Positions 9,172-18,145 of a stretch of 64,000 bases of DNA are shown here, one piece after another. Positions within the stretch are counted from its first letter, which is position 1; the number at the start of each line of letters is the position of its first letter. The translations under genes were made by a program, and so were the position numbers. Location of the stretch: contig CAJPQT010000010.1 of the NCBI GenBank assembly GCA_905372865.1, forward strand, positions 24,025 to 88,024. Direction: 5' to 3'. Origin of the DNA: an uncultured Centipeda sp. GTDB lineage: Bacteria > Bacillota > Negativicutes > Selenomonadales > Selenomonadaceae. The notes beneath the pieces were generated by a model that saw only the letters and a program-made list of their open reading frames with translations, had not been told where the DNA came from and did no database searches.

Positions 9172-9215
9172 CTGTGATTTTGCTCACAGCGGGACAAACG
9201 TCGTTATAGTAAAAT
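9172..9215 (+). promoter_or_regulatory. CRP/FNR-type operator and candidate promoter of narGHJI
   Basis: An 18-bp perfect palindrome, C-TGTGA-N6-TCACA-G, at 9172-9189 (centre 9180.5), equal to the half-sites of the CRP branch of the CRP/FNR family rather than FNR's TTGAT-N4-ATCAA. Candidate -10 elements are TATAGT (9205-9210) and TAAAAT (9210-9215); no good -35 is present. With the second -10 the centre falls at about -41.5, the classical class II activator position. This suggests activator-dependent control by a CRP/FNR-family protein. Confidence 0.6.
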
Positions 9216-9271
9216 TATATTGTGTATATAAGTCTTTTCAATACAAATGAAAATAATGGAGGGGTGAAGGC

Positions 9272-12200
9272 GTGAGCAGTATCTTCAAAAAGTTCAAGTA
9301 TCTGATTCCTACGTCGGAGCTTGCAGGCGGTCATGCCGAGATGCACGAGGGCGGGCGCGCATGGGAGAACATGTACCGTGACCGTTGGTCGTTCGACAAG
9401 ACCGTGCGCTCGACGCATGGGGTCAACTGCACGGGCTCGTGCAGCTGGAACATCCACGTCAAGAACGGGATTGTGGCGTGGGAGAATCAGGCAACGGACT
9501 ATCCCGAAACGGCGCCGGACATGCCGGACTTCGAGCCGCGTGGCTGCCCGCGTGGGACAACGTTCTCGTGGTATCTCTACAGTCCGCACCGCGTGAAGTA
9601 CCCGTATATGCGCGGGGAACTCGCGGCGCTTTGGCGTGAGGCGCGTGCGGCGCACCCGAATGCGTACGAGGCATGGAAGAGCATCGCCTCCGATCCCGCA
9701 AAGAAGAAGCAGTACAAGCAGGCACGCGGCATGGGCGGCTTTGTGCGCTCGAACTGGCAGGAGGTCAGCGAGCTGATCGCCGCCTCCGTGCTCTACACGG
9801 CATACACCTATGGCTCCGACCGCATCTTCGGCTTCTCTGTTATCCCGGCGATGTCGATGCTGAGCTATGCGGCGGGCATCCGTTTTATGCAGCTGATGGG
9901 CGGCGTCGGCCTCTCGTTTTACGACTGGTACGCCGACCTGCCGCCCGCGAGCCCGCAGATCTGGGGCGAGCAGACGGACGTGCCCGAGTCGAGCGACTGG
10001 TACAATGCGGGCTACCTCATCACATGGGGCTCGAACGTACCGCTCACGCGCACGCCGGACGCGCACTTTATGGCGGAGGTGCGCTACAAGGGCACAAAGG
10101 TTGTCTCGATTGCGCCCGACTACGCCGAGTCCTCGATGTTCGCCGATACGTGGATCCCGCTCAAGGTGGGCAGCGACTCGGCAATGGCGATGGCAATGGG
10201 TCACGTCATTCTGAAGGAGTACTACGTCGACAAGACGACCCCGTTCTTCCTCGAATACACGCGGAAGTATACGGACTTCCCGTTCCTCGTGCGCATCGAA
10301 AAGCGGGAGGACGGCACGTACGTCCCCGGACGTATGCTCTCCTCGCGCGATATGGGACGCGACGAGAAGCACGCGGACTTCCGCTACTACGTCGTGGACG
10401 ACAAGACGGGCGAGATCGTCATTCCGAACGGCACGCTCGGCGAGCGTTGGTCGACGCAGGAGAAGTGGAACATCCGCGAGGAGAACCGCGATACGGGCGC
10501 AGAGATCTGCCCGCGTCTCTCCGTTTGGAACGACAAGACGGGGACGGTGGAGGTCGAGCTGCCGTACTTTGGCAACGACCGCGCCAAGCGTACGCTGACG
10601 CGTGCGCTTCCCGTACGCAGCGTCAAGACTGCGGACGGCGAGGTGCTCGTCACGACGGTCTACGATCTCACGCTTGCGAACTATGCGATTGACCGCGGCA
10701 TCGGCGGCGAGAGTGCAGGCTCGTACGAGGACGACACGCCGTACACGCCCGCATGGCAGGAGAAGTACACGGGCATCGCGCCCGAACTCGTCATCAAGAC
10801 GGCGCGCGAGATTGCGGACAACGCCATCAAGACGAACGGCAGAACCATGATTATCATGGGCGGCGGCATCAACCACTGGTTCCACGCGGATGCCGTCTAC
10901 CGCACGATCATCAACCTCCTGCTCTTCACGGGCTGCGAGGGGCGCAACGGTGGCGGCTGGGCGCACTACGTCGGACAGGAGAAGCTCCGTCCGAATGAGG
11001 GCTGGGCGCGCATCATGACGGGCAGCGACTGGCAGGGTCCGCCGAAGCTGCTCAACTCCACCTCGTTCTACTACTTTGCGACGGATCAGTGGCGCAGTGA
11101 TGAGATCCAGACGGATGCGATTACGGCGGCAAATGAGCCGGCGCGTTACAGCCACGCGGCGGACTATGCCGTCATGGCGGCGCGCCTCGGCTGGGCACCG
11201 TCCTATCCGACGTTCAACCGCGGCTCGAACGACATCGCCGCAGATGCAAAGGCGGCGGGCTTCGAGGGTGCGGACGGCATCAAGAACTACATCGTGAAGA
11301 GCCTGAAGGACAAGAGCCTGCAGTTCGCATGGGAGGATCCGGATGCACCGGAGAATTTCCCGCGCAACCTCTTTGTCTGGCGGTGCAACCTGCTCGGCTC
11401 GTCCGCGAAGGGCAATGACTACTTCCTCAAGTATCTCCTCGGCACGGAGAACAGCATCTTCCAGGAGGAGGACTGTGCGACGCACCCGCAGGAGGTCAAG
11501 TGGCGCGAGAAGGAGGAGCTGGAGAAGCCGGGCGGTGCGCTCGAGGGCAAGCTCGACCTCCTCGTTTCGCTCGATTTCCGTATGGCGGGCAACGCGCTGT
11601 ACTCCGACATCGTGCTGCCGACGGCGACCTGGTACGAGAAAACCGACCTCTCATCGACGGATATGCACCCGTTTGTCCATCCCTTCCAGCCTGCGGTCGA
11701 CCCGCTCTGGGAGTCGCGTACGGACTGGGACATCTACCGCACACTGGCACAGGCGGTGTCTGAGGTGGCAAAGGAAGCAAAGCTCACGCCGTACACGAAC
11801 ATCGCCGCGACCCCGCTCGGCCACGACAGCGAGGCGGAGCTGGCACAGCCGGACGGTGTCGTGCGTGACTGGAGCAAGGGCGAGTGCGAGCCGATCCCCG
11901 GCAAGACCATGCCCAACATCGCCTCGAACACGATTGACTACACGAAGCTCTACGAGAAGTGGATCGCGCTCGGCCCGAATGCGGGCGGCAAGACGGCGAG
12001 CCACGGCAATACGTGGGACTCGGCGGAGGACTACGAGGAGATCCGCCAGCGCAACGGCATCATCCAGAACAAGGACTATGTCTCGTACGGCTGCCCCTCG
12101 ATCTACGAGGCGCGTCAGGCGATTGACGCGGTGCTCGGGATGTCCCCGACCACCTGCGGCAGGACAGCGGTCCGCGCATGGGAGGCGGTCGAAAAGCGCA

Positions 12201-12967
12201 CGGGTCTCGACAACCTCGTGAAGCTCGCGAAGGATCGCGAGGAGGAGCGGTTTACCTACGATCAGGTCATCGCGCAGCCGCGTGAGACGATCACCGCGCC
12301 GACGTTTACGGGCAGCAACCAGAACCGCCGCTACACGCCCTTTACGAACAATGTGGAGGAGCTCATTCCGTTCCGAACCCTTACGGGGCGGCAGCACTTC
12401 TACATGGATCACGAGGTCATGCGCGAGTTCGGCGAGGCACAGGCGGTCTACCGTCCGATCCTCGACTTCCGTCCGATGAACAAGTCGCTCAACGGTACGC
12501 AGAAGGAAATCACGCTGAAGTACCTCACGCCCCACAACAAGTGGAGCACGCACAGCATGTACTTCGACGCACAGCAGATGCTCACGATGTTCCGCGGCGG
12601 ACAGAGCGTCTGGATGAGCGAGAAGGACGCGGCGGAGATCGGCGTGAAGGACAACGACTGGATCGAACTCTACAACCGCAACGGTGTCGTCGCCTCGCGC
12701 GTCGTCGTCTCGCCGCGCCTCCCGCAGGGCAGCGTCTTTATGCACCATGCGCAGGACCGTCACATCAACGTGCCGGGCTCGAAGATCTCGGGCACGCGCG
12801 CAGGTACGCACAATACGCCGACCCACATTCATCTGAAGCCCACCCACCTGATCGGCGGTTACGGGCAGCTCAGCTACGGTTTCAACTACTACGGCCCGAC
12901 GGGCAATCAGCGCGACTCGTACGTCGTCGTGCGGCGCATGGAGGAGGTAGATTGGCTTGAAGATTAA
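9272..12967 (+). CDS. narG: Respiratory nitrate reductase, alpha subunit
   Basis: 1231 residues, the usual NarG length. Catalytic subunit carrying bis-MGD molybdenum and the FS0 [4Fe-4S] cluster; reduces nitrate to nitrite on the cytoplasmic side of the membrane. Seen: FS0 ligands H49, C53, C57 and C92 (HxxxCxxxC-x34-C), and the molybdenum ligand region FYDWYADLPPASP with D222, the same number as in E. coli. No Tat signal, as expected for Nar rather than Nap. GTG start with GGAGGGG 8 bp upstream. First gene of narGHJI; its end overlaps narH by 11 bp. Confidence 0.98.
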   Translation: MSSIFKKFKYLIPTSELAGGHAEMHEGGRAWENMYRDRWSFDKTVRSTHGVNCTGSCSWNIHVKNGIVAWENQATDYPETAPDMPDFEPRGCPRGTTFSWYLYSPHRVKYPYMRGELAALWREARAAHPNAYEAWKSIASDPAKKKQYKQARGMGGFVRSNWQEVSELIAASVLYTAYTYGSDRIFGFSVIPAMSMLSYAAGIRFMQLMGGVGLSFYDWYADLPPASPQIWGEQTDVPESSDWYNAGYLITWGSNVPLTRTPDAHFMAEVRYKGTKVVSIAPDYAESSMFADTWIPLKVGSDSAMAMAMGHVILKEYYVDKTTPFFLEYTRKYTDFPFLVRIEKREDGTYVPGRMLSSRDMGRDEKHADFRYYVVDDKTGEIVIPNGTLGERWSTQEKWNIREENRDTGAEICPRLSVWNDKTGTVEVELPYFGNDRAKRTLTRALPVRSVKTADGEVLVTTVYDLTLANYAIDRGIGGESAGSYEDDTPYTPAWQEKYTGIAPELVIKTAREIADNAIKTNGRTMIIMGGGINHWFHADAVYRTIINLLLFTGCEGRNGGGWAHYVGQEKLRPNEGWARIMTGSDWQGPPKLLNSTSFYYFATDQWRSDEIQTDAITAANEPARYSHAADYAVMAARLGWAPSYPTFNRGSNDIAADAKAAGFEGADGIKNYIVKSLKDKSLQFAWEDPDAPENFPRNLFVWRCNLLGSSAKGNDYFLKYLLGTENSIFQEEDCATHPQEVKWREKEELEKPGGALEGKLDLLVSLDFRMAGNALYSDIVLPTATWYEKTDLSSTDMHPFVHPFQPAVDPLWESRTDWDIYRTLAQAVSEVAKEAKLTPYTNIAATPLGHDSEAELAQPDGVVRDWSKGECEPIPGKTMPNIASNTIDYTKLYEKWIALGPNAGGKTASHGNTWDSAEDYEEIRQRNGIIQNKDYVSYGCPSIYEARQAIDAVLGMSPTTCGRTAVRAWEAVEKRTGLDNLVKLAKDREEERFTYDQVIAQPRETITAPTFTGSNQNRRYTPFTNNVEELIPFRTLTGRQHFYMDHEVMREFGEAQAVYRPILDFRPMNKSLNGTQKEITLKYLTPHNKWSTHSMYFDAQQMLTMFRGGQSVWMSEKDAAEIGVKDNDWIELYNRNGVVASRVVVSPRLPQGSVFMHHAQDRHINVPGSKISGTRAGTHNTPTHIHLKPTHLIGGYGQLSYGFNYYGPTGNQRDSYVVVRRMEEVDWLED

Positions 12968-14378
12968 AGCACAGATTGCGATGGTCATGAATCTGGACAA
13001 GTGCATTGGCTGTCACACGTGCTCCATCCTCTGCAAAAATGTCTGGACGAATCGACGCGGCGCAGAGTATATGTATTTCAACAACGTCGAGACGAAGCCC
13101 GGCATCGGATACCCGAAGCAGTGGGAAAACCAGGAGAAGTGGAAGGGCGGCTGGGAGCTGAAGGACGGTCAGCTGAGCCTCAAAACAGGCGGCATGATGA
13201 CGCGTCTGGCGAAGCTGTTCTACCATCCGCAGCAGCCCGAGATGGACGACTACTACGAGCCGTGGACGTATGACTACGAGACGCTGATTCACACGAAGCG
13301 GCGCAACCATCAGCCCGTCGCACGCCCGCGCTCGCTGATTACGCAGAAACGCATGGAGATCAAGTGGGGGCCGAACTGGGAGGATGACCTCGCCGACGGA
13401 CAGTCCGCACGCAAGGACTACAACCTCAGCAAGATGGATCAGGAGATCACGCTTGAGTTCCACGACATCTTCATGAAGCATCTGCCGCGCCTGTGCAACC
13501 ACTGTCTCAATCCCGCGTGCGTTGCGGCGTGTCCCTCGGGCGCGATCTACAAGCGCGACGAGGACGGCGTGGTGCTCATCTCGCAGGACGGCTGCCGCGG
13601 CTGGCGGCACTGCGTTCCGTCCTGCCCATACAAGAAGATCTACTACAACTGGGAGACGAACAAGGCGGAGAAGTGCACGTTCTGCTTCCCGCGCCTTGAG
13701 AACGGTCTGCCGACCGTGTGCAGCGACGGCTGCGTCGGGCGTATGCGCTACATCGGTGTCCTGCTCTACGATGCGGACAAGGTCAAGACCGCAGCATCCA
13801 CGCCCGATCCGAAGGATATTTACAAGGCATACCTCGGTGCGCTCTGTGACCCAAATGATCCCGAGACCGTGAAGGCGGCACAGGCGGCGGGCATCCCCGA
13901 CCGCTGGATCCGTGCGGCGCAGAACTCACCCTCGTACAAGCTGATCGCCGAGTGGCAGCTGGCGTTCCCACTCCATCCGGAGTACCGCACGCTGCCAAAC
14001 GTCTGGTACGTACCGCCCCTCAGCCCGATTGCGCGGCGCGTGGAGGAGAAGGTATTCTTCCCGGGCGCGGCGGAGATGCGCATCCCCGTCGCCTACCTCG
14101 CACAGCTGCTGACGGCGGGCGATGAGGCCGCGATCGAGCGCGTGCTGCGCGTCTTGCTCGAGCTGCGTGCCGTCATGCGCACAAAGCAGACGGGCGAGGA
14201 GCTGCCGGAGAACCTCACGCATGACCTTGAGACCTACGAGGCGATGTACCGCCTGCTCGGCATTGCCAAGCGCCGCGACCGCTTCAACATCCCCGCAGGG
14301 CTGCAGGATGTCACGCATGAGAAGCTGCGCGAGCTGCAGGGCTCGGTCGGCTATGCCTGTCCCGGAGGGTGCTGCTGA
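12957..14378 (+). CDS. narH: Respiratory nitrate reductase, beta subunit (Fe-S)
   Basis: 473 residues. Electron-transfer subunit with three [4Fe-4S] and one [3Fe-4S] cluster, passing electrons from NarI heme to NarG. Cys groups seen: C16/C19/C22/C26, then CNHCLNPACVAAC, then CRGWRHCVPSC where Trp replaces a Cys (the typical NarH signature giving the 3Fe cluster), and CTFC with CSDGC. The TTG start at 12957 is supported by GAGGAGGT 8 bp before it and by overlap with the narG stop, indicating coupling. The C-terminus overlaps narJ by one base. Confidence 0.97.
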   Translation: MKIKAQIAMVMNLDKCIGCHTCSILCKNVWTNRRGAEYMYFNNVETKPGIGYPKQWENQEKWKGGWELKDGQLSLKTGGMMTRLAKLFYHPQQPEMDDYYEPWTYDYETLIHTKRRNHQPVARPRSLITQKRMEIKWGPNWEDDLADGQSARKDYNLSKMDQEITLEFHDIFMKHLPRLCNHCLNPACVAACPSGAIYKRDEDGVVLISQDGCRGWRHCVPSCPYKKIYYNWETNKAEKCTFCFPRLENGLPTVCSDGCVGRMRYIGVLLYDADKVKTAASTPDPKDIYKAYLGALCDPNDPETVKAAQAAGIPDRWIRAAQNSPSYKLIAEWQLAFPLHPEYRTLPNVWYVPPLSPIARRVEEKVFFPGAAEMRIPVAYLAQLLTAGDEAAIERVLRVLLELRAVMRTKQTGEELPENLTHDLETYEAMYRLLGIAKRRDRFNIPAGLQDVTHEKLRELQGSVGYACPGGCC

Positions 14379-14908
14379 TGGATACGAACCGCATTCAGAC
14401 ACCGCTCCTTCTCACCTCCTACCTGTTCGAGTACCCCTCGGCAGAGTGGTGGGAGGGCGTTCCTACCCATGCGGCAGTCGTCTCGGATGTCGAACGTCCG
14501 CAGTCGCGCGAGGTGTTCGAGGAGTTCTTCGGCTACATCGGGGAGAGCGACCCGCAGGAGTTCGAGGATGCGTATGTGCGCGCCTTTGACTTCTCGCAGA
14601 ATACGAACCTCTACCTCACAACGCACAACCGCACGGATTTCGGCAAACAGGCCGAGGAGCTGCTGCGCTACAAGCAGCTCTTCCTCGATGTGGGCTATGA
14701 CCTCAATCACGAGCTGCCGGACTACCTGCCCGCGATCCTCGAGCTTGCGGCGGCAGTACCCGACAAGGAGGCGCTGCACATCCTGACCGAGGTGCGTCCG
14801 AAACTGGAGCTCCTGCGCGACCGTCTGATCGAGGCGAAGCTGCCCTACGCATTCCTTCTCGATGTCGTGCTCACGGAGGCATCAAGCCTTGAAGGGAGGA
14901 CAGCATGA
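14378..14908 (+). CDS. narJ: Nitrate reductase assembly chaperone
   Basis: 176 residues from ATG 14378, which overlaps the narH stop (TGATG); GGAGGG lies 8 bp upstream. NarJ-type all-helical chaperone (TorD/DmsD superfamily) that holds the NarG-NarH apo-complex during cofactor insertion and is not part of the final enzyme. The LLTSYLFEYPSAEW start and the acidic helix pattern fit the family. Low sequence conservation is usual; position between narH and narI is the strongest argument. Overlaps narI by 4 bp. Confidence 0.92.
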   Translation: MDTNRIQTPLLLTSYLFEYPSAEWWEGVPTHAAVVSDVERPQSREVFEEFFGYIGESDPQEFEDAYVRAFDFSQNTNLYLTTHNRTDFGKQAEELLRYKQLFLDVGYDLNHELPDYLPAILELAAAVPDKEALHILTEVRPKLELLRDRLIEAKLPYAFLLDVVLTEASSLEGRTA

Positions 14909-15573
14909 TGAAACAGTTCGCATGGGGCATCCTGCCCTACATTGCATTCACGTTCCTCATCGTGGGGACGATTGTGCGCTACACCGTCTTTGAGCGGAAC
15001 TGGACGACGAAGTCCAGTCAGTTCCTCTCCAAGAGCGATCTGAAGATTGCGGGGCCAATGTTCCACCTTGGACTTCTCATGGCATTCGGCGGGCACGTCA
15101 TCGGCGTGCTCATCCCGAAGTTCATGACTGAGGCGGCAGGCATCGACGAGCACCTCTACCACATGATCGCGCTCGGCGGCGGCGCGCCCGCAGGCGTGCT
15201 CTTCTTCGGGGGCTTCATTCTGCTCCTCATCCGCCGTTTCGGCAAGGACCGCATGGCGGTCAACACGTCGACGATGGACAAGTGGCTCTACTTATTTCTC
15301 TTCCTTGCGATCTTCTCTGGCTGTGCGTCCACGACGCTGAACGCCGTGCAGGGCGGTTTTGACTACCGCGAGACCATCTCGCCGTGGTTCCGCTCGGTTC
15401 TCGCGCTCAGCCCCGAGATCGACTACATGGAGAACGTGCCGCTCATGTTCCGCATCCACATGTTCTCGTGGATGGCGGTCGCGTTCCTCTTCCCGTTCTC
15501 GCGCCTCGTCCACTGCCTCAGCGCACCGTTTGAGTACCTCGTGCGCAGCCCGATCATCTATCGGAAAAAATAA
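14905..15573 (+). CDS. narI: Nitrate reductase, gamma subunit (cytochrome b)
   Basis: 222 residues, five predicted transmembrane helices. Membrane anchor that oxidises menaquinol and binds two b hemes. Candidate heme ligands are His in FHLGLLMAFGGHVIG (second helix) and FRIHMFSW plus FSRLVH in the last helices. Two start codons in tandem (ATGATG) after GGAGG. Heme demand of this subunit links it to the heme-biosynthesis radical-SAM genes at 42.5-44.9 kb. A terminator follows at once. Confidence 0.95.
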   Translation: MMKQFAWGILPYIAFTFLIVGTIVRYTVFERNWTTKSSQFLSKSDLKIAGPMFHLGLLMAFGGHVIGVLIPKFMTEAAGIDEHLYHMIALGGGAPAGVLFFGGFILLLIRRFGKDRMAVNTSTMDKWLYLFLFLAIFSGCASTTLNAVQGGFDYRETISPWFRSVLALSPEIDYMENVPLMFRIHMFSWMAVAFLFPFSRLVHCLSAPFEYLVRSPIIYRKK

Positions 15574-15584
15574 GGTTTTTACAG

Positions 15585-15608
15585 CCGTCCCTTGCGGGGG
15601 ACGGTTTT
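15585..15608 (+). terminator. Terminator of the nar operon
   Basis: Stem CCGTCCC (15585-15591) with GGGACGG (15598-15604), 6-nt loop, followed by TTTT. Confidence 0.85.
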
Positions 15609-15675
15609 GCTTTATTGCAACAGAATTGCACTCTGTGGTATAATTCCGATAGAAAGAAACACTGGGGGAATATCG

Positions 15676-16020
15676 ATGAACGTCGTCTTCTACGAGAAAG
15701 AGGATGGAACAATCCCCATCGTGGAATTCTTGGATTCCCTTGATGCGAAGATGTATGCGAAGGTTTCGCGTACCATTCGCCTACTGGAAGTGAAAGGACA
15801 TCAACTTCGCGCACCGCACTCCAAGGAACTTGCGGATGGGATTATGGAGCTGCGTATTTCCTTTGGTGGGAATATCACACGCGTACTGTACTTTTTTATC
15901 GTAGGCGATACGGCCGTTCTGACAAACGGCTTCGTCAAGAAAACGCAGCAGACCCCGCCGCAGGAAATCGCGCGTGCCAAAGAGTACCGAGAGGATTATC
16001 GAAGGAGGAATCCGTCGTGA
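15676..16020 (+). CDS. HigB/RelE-type toxin (phage Gp49-like family)
   Basis: 114 residues from ATG 15676 with GGGGGAA upstream. Gp49-like/DUF891 member of the RelE superfamily: VVFYE strand, PIVEFLDSLD, then MELRISFGGNITRVLYFF and FVKKTQQTPPQEIARAKEY, the conserved core and C-terminal basic motif. Such toxins cleave mRNA on the ribosome. A candidate -10 TATAAT is at 15638-15643. The downstream gene should be the XRE antitoxin; its start overlaps this stop, but it is cut short (next entry), so either the toxin is attenuated or the cell relies on a related antitoxin elsewhere. Confidence 0.87.
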   Translation: MNVVFYEKEDGTIPIVEFLDSLDAKMYAKVSRTIRLLEVKGHQLRAPHSKELADGIMELRISFGGNITRVLYFFIVGDTAVLTNGFVKKTQQTPPQEIARAKEYREDYRRRNPS

Positions 16021-16205
16021 TGACATTTGCGGAATACCACAAAGAGAAGATGAAAGATCCTGCCTTCAAGCGCGAATATGACGCCCTTGAGGGGTGGTTT
16101 CAGGAGGAACTGGCGGCACAGGACTTGTCTTCGTCTTGTGATGAGCAAGCGGGAACAGCAGCGACAGAAAAGCATATACCGCCGCCGCACGTTTCTTTTG
16201 CATAA
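16020..16205 (+). pseudogene. Truncated HigA-like antitoxin remnant
   Basis: 61 codons from an ATG overlapping the toxin stop (a GTG at 16017 is the alternative), with AAGGAGG 8-11 bp upstream. The first 24 residues, ending DPAFKREYDALE, are the standard N-terminus of HigA-type antitoxins that pair with Gp49-like toxins. In the family this runs into a helix-turn-helix; here it changes to an unrelated low-complexity tail and stops. No HTH is found in the other frames over the next ~150 bp, so a deletion is more likely than a frameshift. Confidence 0.6.
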
Positions 16206-16269
16206 GGTGCAGGATGGACTGGAAAACTTGTGTATTGCCGTATGGAGAGCAGAAAGGATGGGACGAGCG

Positions 16270-16563
16270 ATGAGCGAGACAAATGTGGGAGAATTGATTC
16301 GTTCGATGAGTGCGCAGCGCGTAGAGGCGATGCGTGCGGGCTATGAGGCGGATCTTCAGACTGCGTGGGAGAAAGGCAAAGAGGCGGGCAAGGCGGAGGG
16401 CATCAGCGAGGGGGAGTTCCGCGGGCGCAAGCAGGGTGTGATCAGCGTGGCGCTGAACCTCCTGCGCACGGGGACGGATCCGGCGGCTGTCGCCAAGGCG
16501 GCGGAGCTGCCCGAGCCGATCATCCGCAAGCTCGCACAGGACAACGGCATCGAACTGGCGTAG
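16270..16563 (+). CDS. Short protein resembling the tail of Rpn/PD-(D/E)XK transposase-like nucleases
   Basis: 97 residues from ATG 16270 (another in-frame ATG at 16258 lies too close to AGAAAGG). Residues ~35-95 have the pattern EKGKEAGKAEGISEG then VALNLLRTGTDPAAVAKAAELPEPIIRKLA, which matches the C-terminal tail of Rpn-family recombination-promoting nucleases. The catalytic PD-(D/E)XK part is absent, so this may be a remnant or a free-standing tail protein. Together with the broken antitoxin it suggests a deletion scar between 16090 and 16270. Confidence 0.45.
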   Translation: MSETNVGELIRSMSAQRVEAMRAGYEADLQTAWEKGKEAGKAEGISEGEFRGRKQGVISVALNLLRTGTDPAAVAKAAELPEPIIRKLAQDNGIELA

Positions 16564-16584
16564 TCCGATATATGGATGCAAAGA

Positions 16585-16631
16585 GAGTTTCTGTATGAGA
16601 TCGTTTGATCTTCTGCAGAAACTCCTTTTTG
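16585..16631 (+). terminator. Intrinsic terminator
   Basis: GAGTTTCTG (16585-16593) pairs with CAGAAACTC (16616-16624), with an inner GATC-rich hairpin, followed by CTTTTTGTT. Ends the toxin/remnant region. Confidence 0.85.
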
Positions 16632-16662
16632 TTGTGCGTCCAAATTGTACACGGAAAAAAAC

Positions 16663-16692
16663 TTGTCACCTGTTTGAACCTTGTGATAAAAT
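16663..16692 (+). promoter_or_regulatory. Candidate promoter of the ArsB/NhaD-type permease
   Basis: -35 TTGTCA (16663-16668), 18-bp spacer, -10 TAAAAT (16687-16692), about 70 bp upstream of the start codon and downstream of a terminator. Confidence 0.5.
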
Positions 16693-16763
16693 GAACAAAG
16701 TCGTGCGCGGCGGCAGTCTGTGTGTGCCGCTCGCAAAATTTGGTCTACAAAGGAGGCGCTTAC

Positions 16764-18041
16764 ATGGAAACGTTGGCCGCGATAATCTTTGTTGTGATGT
16801 ATATGGTGATTGTCTCGGAGAAGATTCACCGCACGGTTGCCGCAATGATCGGCGCAGTGCTCATGATGCTGCTCGGTATCCTCTCGCAGGAGACGGCACT
16901 GCATCATGTCGACTTTGAGACGCTCGGGCTCCTCGTCGGCATGATGGTTCTCGTCGGTGTGACAAAGGAGACCGGGCTGTTCGACTACGTCGCAATCAAG
17001 GCGGCGAAATCGGCAAAGGCGGAGCCGCGCCGCATTCTCGTCTATCTCTGTCTGATTACGGCGGTCTTTTCCGCCTTTCTCGACAACGTGACCACCGTGC
17101 TCCTCATGGTGCCCGTAACGTTCAGCATTACGAAGATCCTAAAGCTCGACCCCATGCCGTATCTCCTGACACAGATCATTGCATCGAATATCGGCGGCAC
17201 GGCGACGCTCATCGGTGACCCGCCGAACATCATGATCGGCAGTGCTGTGAAGGAGCTGACCTTCGTCATGTTCATCGAGCACCTCGCGCCGATTGCGATC
17301 ATCTCGATGGTGGTTGTCATGTTCATCATGGCCGCGATCTATCGCAAGGACCTCGTCACAACGCCCGCGCTGCAGGCGGAGCTGATGCAGATGGACGAGA
17401 AGGCGGCGATCACGGATCACAGCCTCTTAAAGCGTTCGCTCTTCGTGCTGGGGCTCACGATTCTCGGCTTCTTCACGCACTCCTTTACGCACATCGAGTC
17501 CTCGCTGATCGCACTTACGGGCGGATTCCTGCTGCTCCTCCTCGCGGGCGGCAGCGAGCATCTCGTGGAGAAGGCGATGCACGCGGTCGAGTGGCCGACG
17601 ATCTTCTTCTTTATCGGGCTCTTTATCGCGGTCGGCGGGTTAATCGAAGTTGGCATTATTGCACAGCTGGCTGAAACTGCGGTAGAAGCAACCGGGGGAG
17701 ACTTGACGGCAACGGCGCTGCTGATCCTCTGGATGAGCGCGATCATCTCGTCCGTGCTCGACAACATCCCGTTTGTGGCGACGATGATCCCGCTGATTCA
17801 AAACATGGGCGCGATGGGGATTACGAACCTCGAGCCGCTCTGGTGGTCGCTCGCGCTCGGCGCGTGTCTCGGCGGCAACGGTACGCTCGTCGGCGCGTCG
17901 GCGAACCTCATCGTGGCGGGGATGGCGGCGGAGCGCGGCGTGCACATCAGCTTTATCCGCTACTTTAAGATCGGGTTCCCGCTCATGTTGCTGACGATCG
18001 TCCTCTCGACGGTCTATGTGTATCTGCGATATTTGCTATAA
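16764..18041 (+). CDS. ArsB/NhaD-type ion transporter (IT superfamily)
   Basis: 425 residues from ATG 16764, with AAAGGAGG 8 bp upstream. About 11 transmembrane helices. Two internally related halves each carry the IT-superfamily signature: DNVTTVLLMVPVT with GGTATLIGDPPNIMIG in the first, and DNIPFVATMIPL with GGNGTLVGASANLIVAG in the second. The family includes ArsB arsenite pumps and NhaD Na+/H+ antiporters; no ars genes are nearby, so a Na+/H+ or organic-anion role is as likely. Monocistronic between two terminators. Confidence 0.85.
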   Translation: METLAAIIFVVMYMVIVSEKIHRTVAAMIGAVLMMLLGILSQETALHHVDFETLGLLVGMMVLVGVTKETGLFDYVAIKAAKSAKAEPRRILVYLCLITAVFSAFLDNVTTVLLMVPVTFSITKILKLDPMPYLLTQIIASNIGGTATLIGDPPNIMIGSAVKELTFVMFIEHLAPIAIISMVVVMFIMAAIYRKDLVTTPALQAELMQMDEKAAITDHSLLKRSLFVLGLTILGFFTHSFTHIESSLIALTGGFLLLLLAGGSEHLVEKAMHAVEWPTIFFFIGLFIAVGGLIEVGIIAQLAETAVEATGGDLTATALLILWMSAIISSVLDNIPFVATMIPLIQNMGAMGITNLEPLWWSLALGACLGGNGTLVGASANLIVAGMAAERGVHISFIRYFKIGFPLMLLTIVLSTVYVYLRYLL

Positions 18042-18099
18042 ATATTTGCAGGAAAAAGCCCGCACGGGGGCGAATCAAATTGAACAGAGAAATTTGTGG

Positions 18100-18129
18100 A
18101 AGGCACCGACACAGTTTCGGTGCCTTTTT
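18100..18129 (+). terminator. Terminator after the permease gene
   Basis: AAGGCACCGA (18100-18109) pairs with TCGGTGCCTT (18117-18126); T-run follows. Confidence 0.9.
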
Positions 18130-18145
18130 GAGTTAGAGAGGGACT

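Noticed and set aside
9215..11485. A 756-codon open frame on the minus strand across narG
   Set aside because: It is antisense to an unmistakable narG, is Arg/Val/His-rich low-quality sequence and has no ribosome site. The high GC at third positions opens such shadow frames.
15676..16563. Prophage remnant, because the toxin belongs to a Gp49-like family
   Set aside because: No integrase, capsid, portal or att-like repeats are nearby; this toxin family is common on chromosomes.
16663..16692. A second CRP-type site in the permease promoter (TTGTCA...TTGTGA)
   Set aside because: The half-sites are not in palindromic order or spacing.
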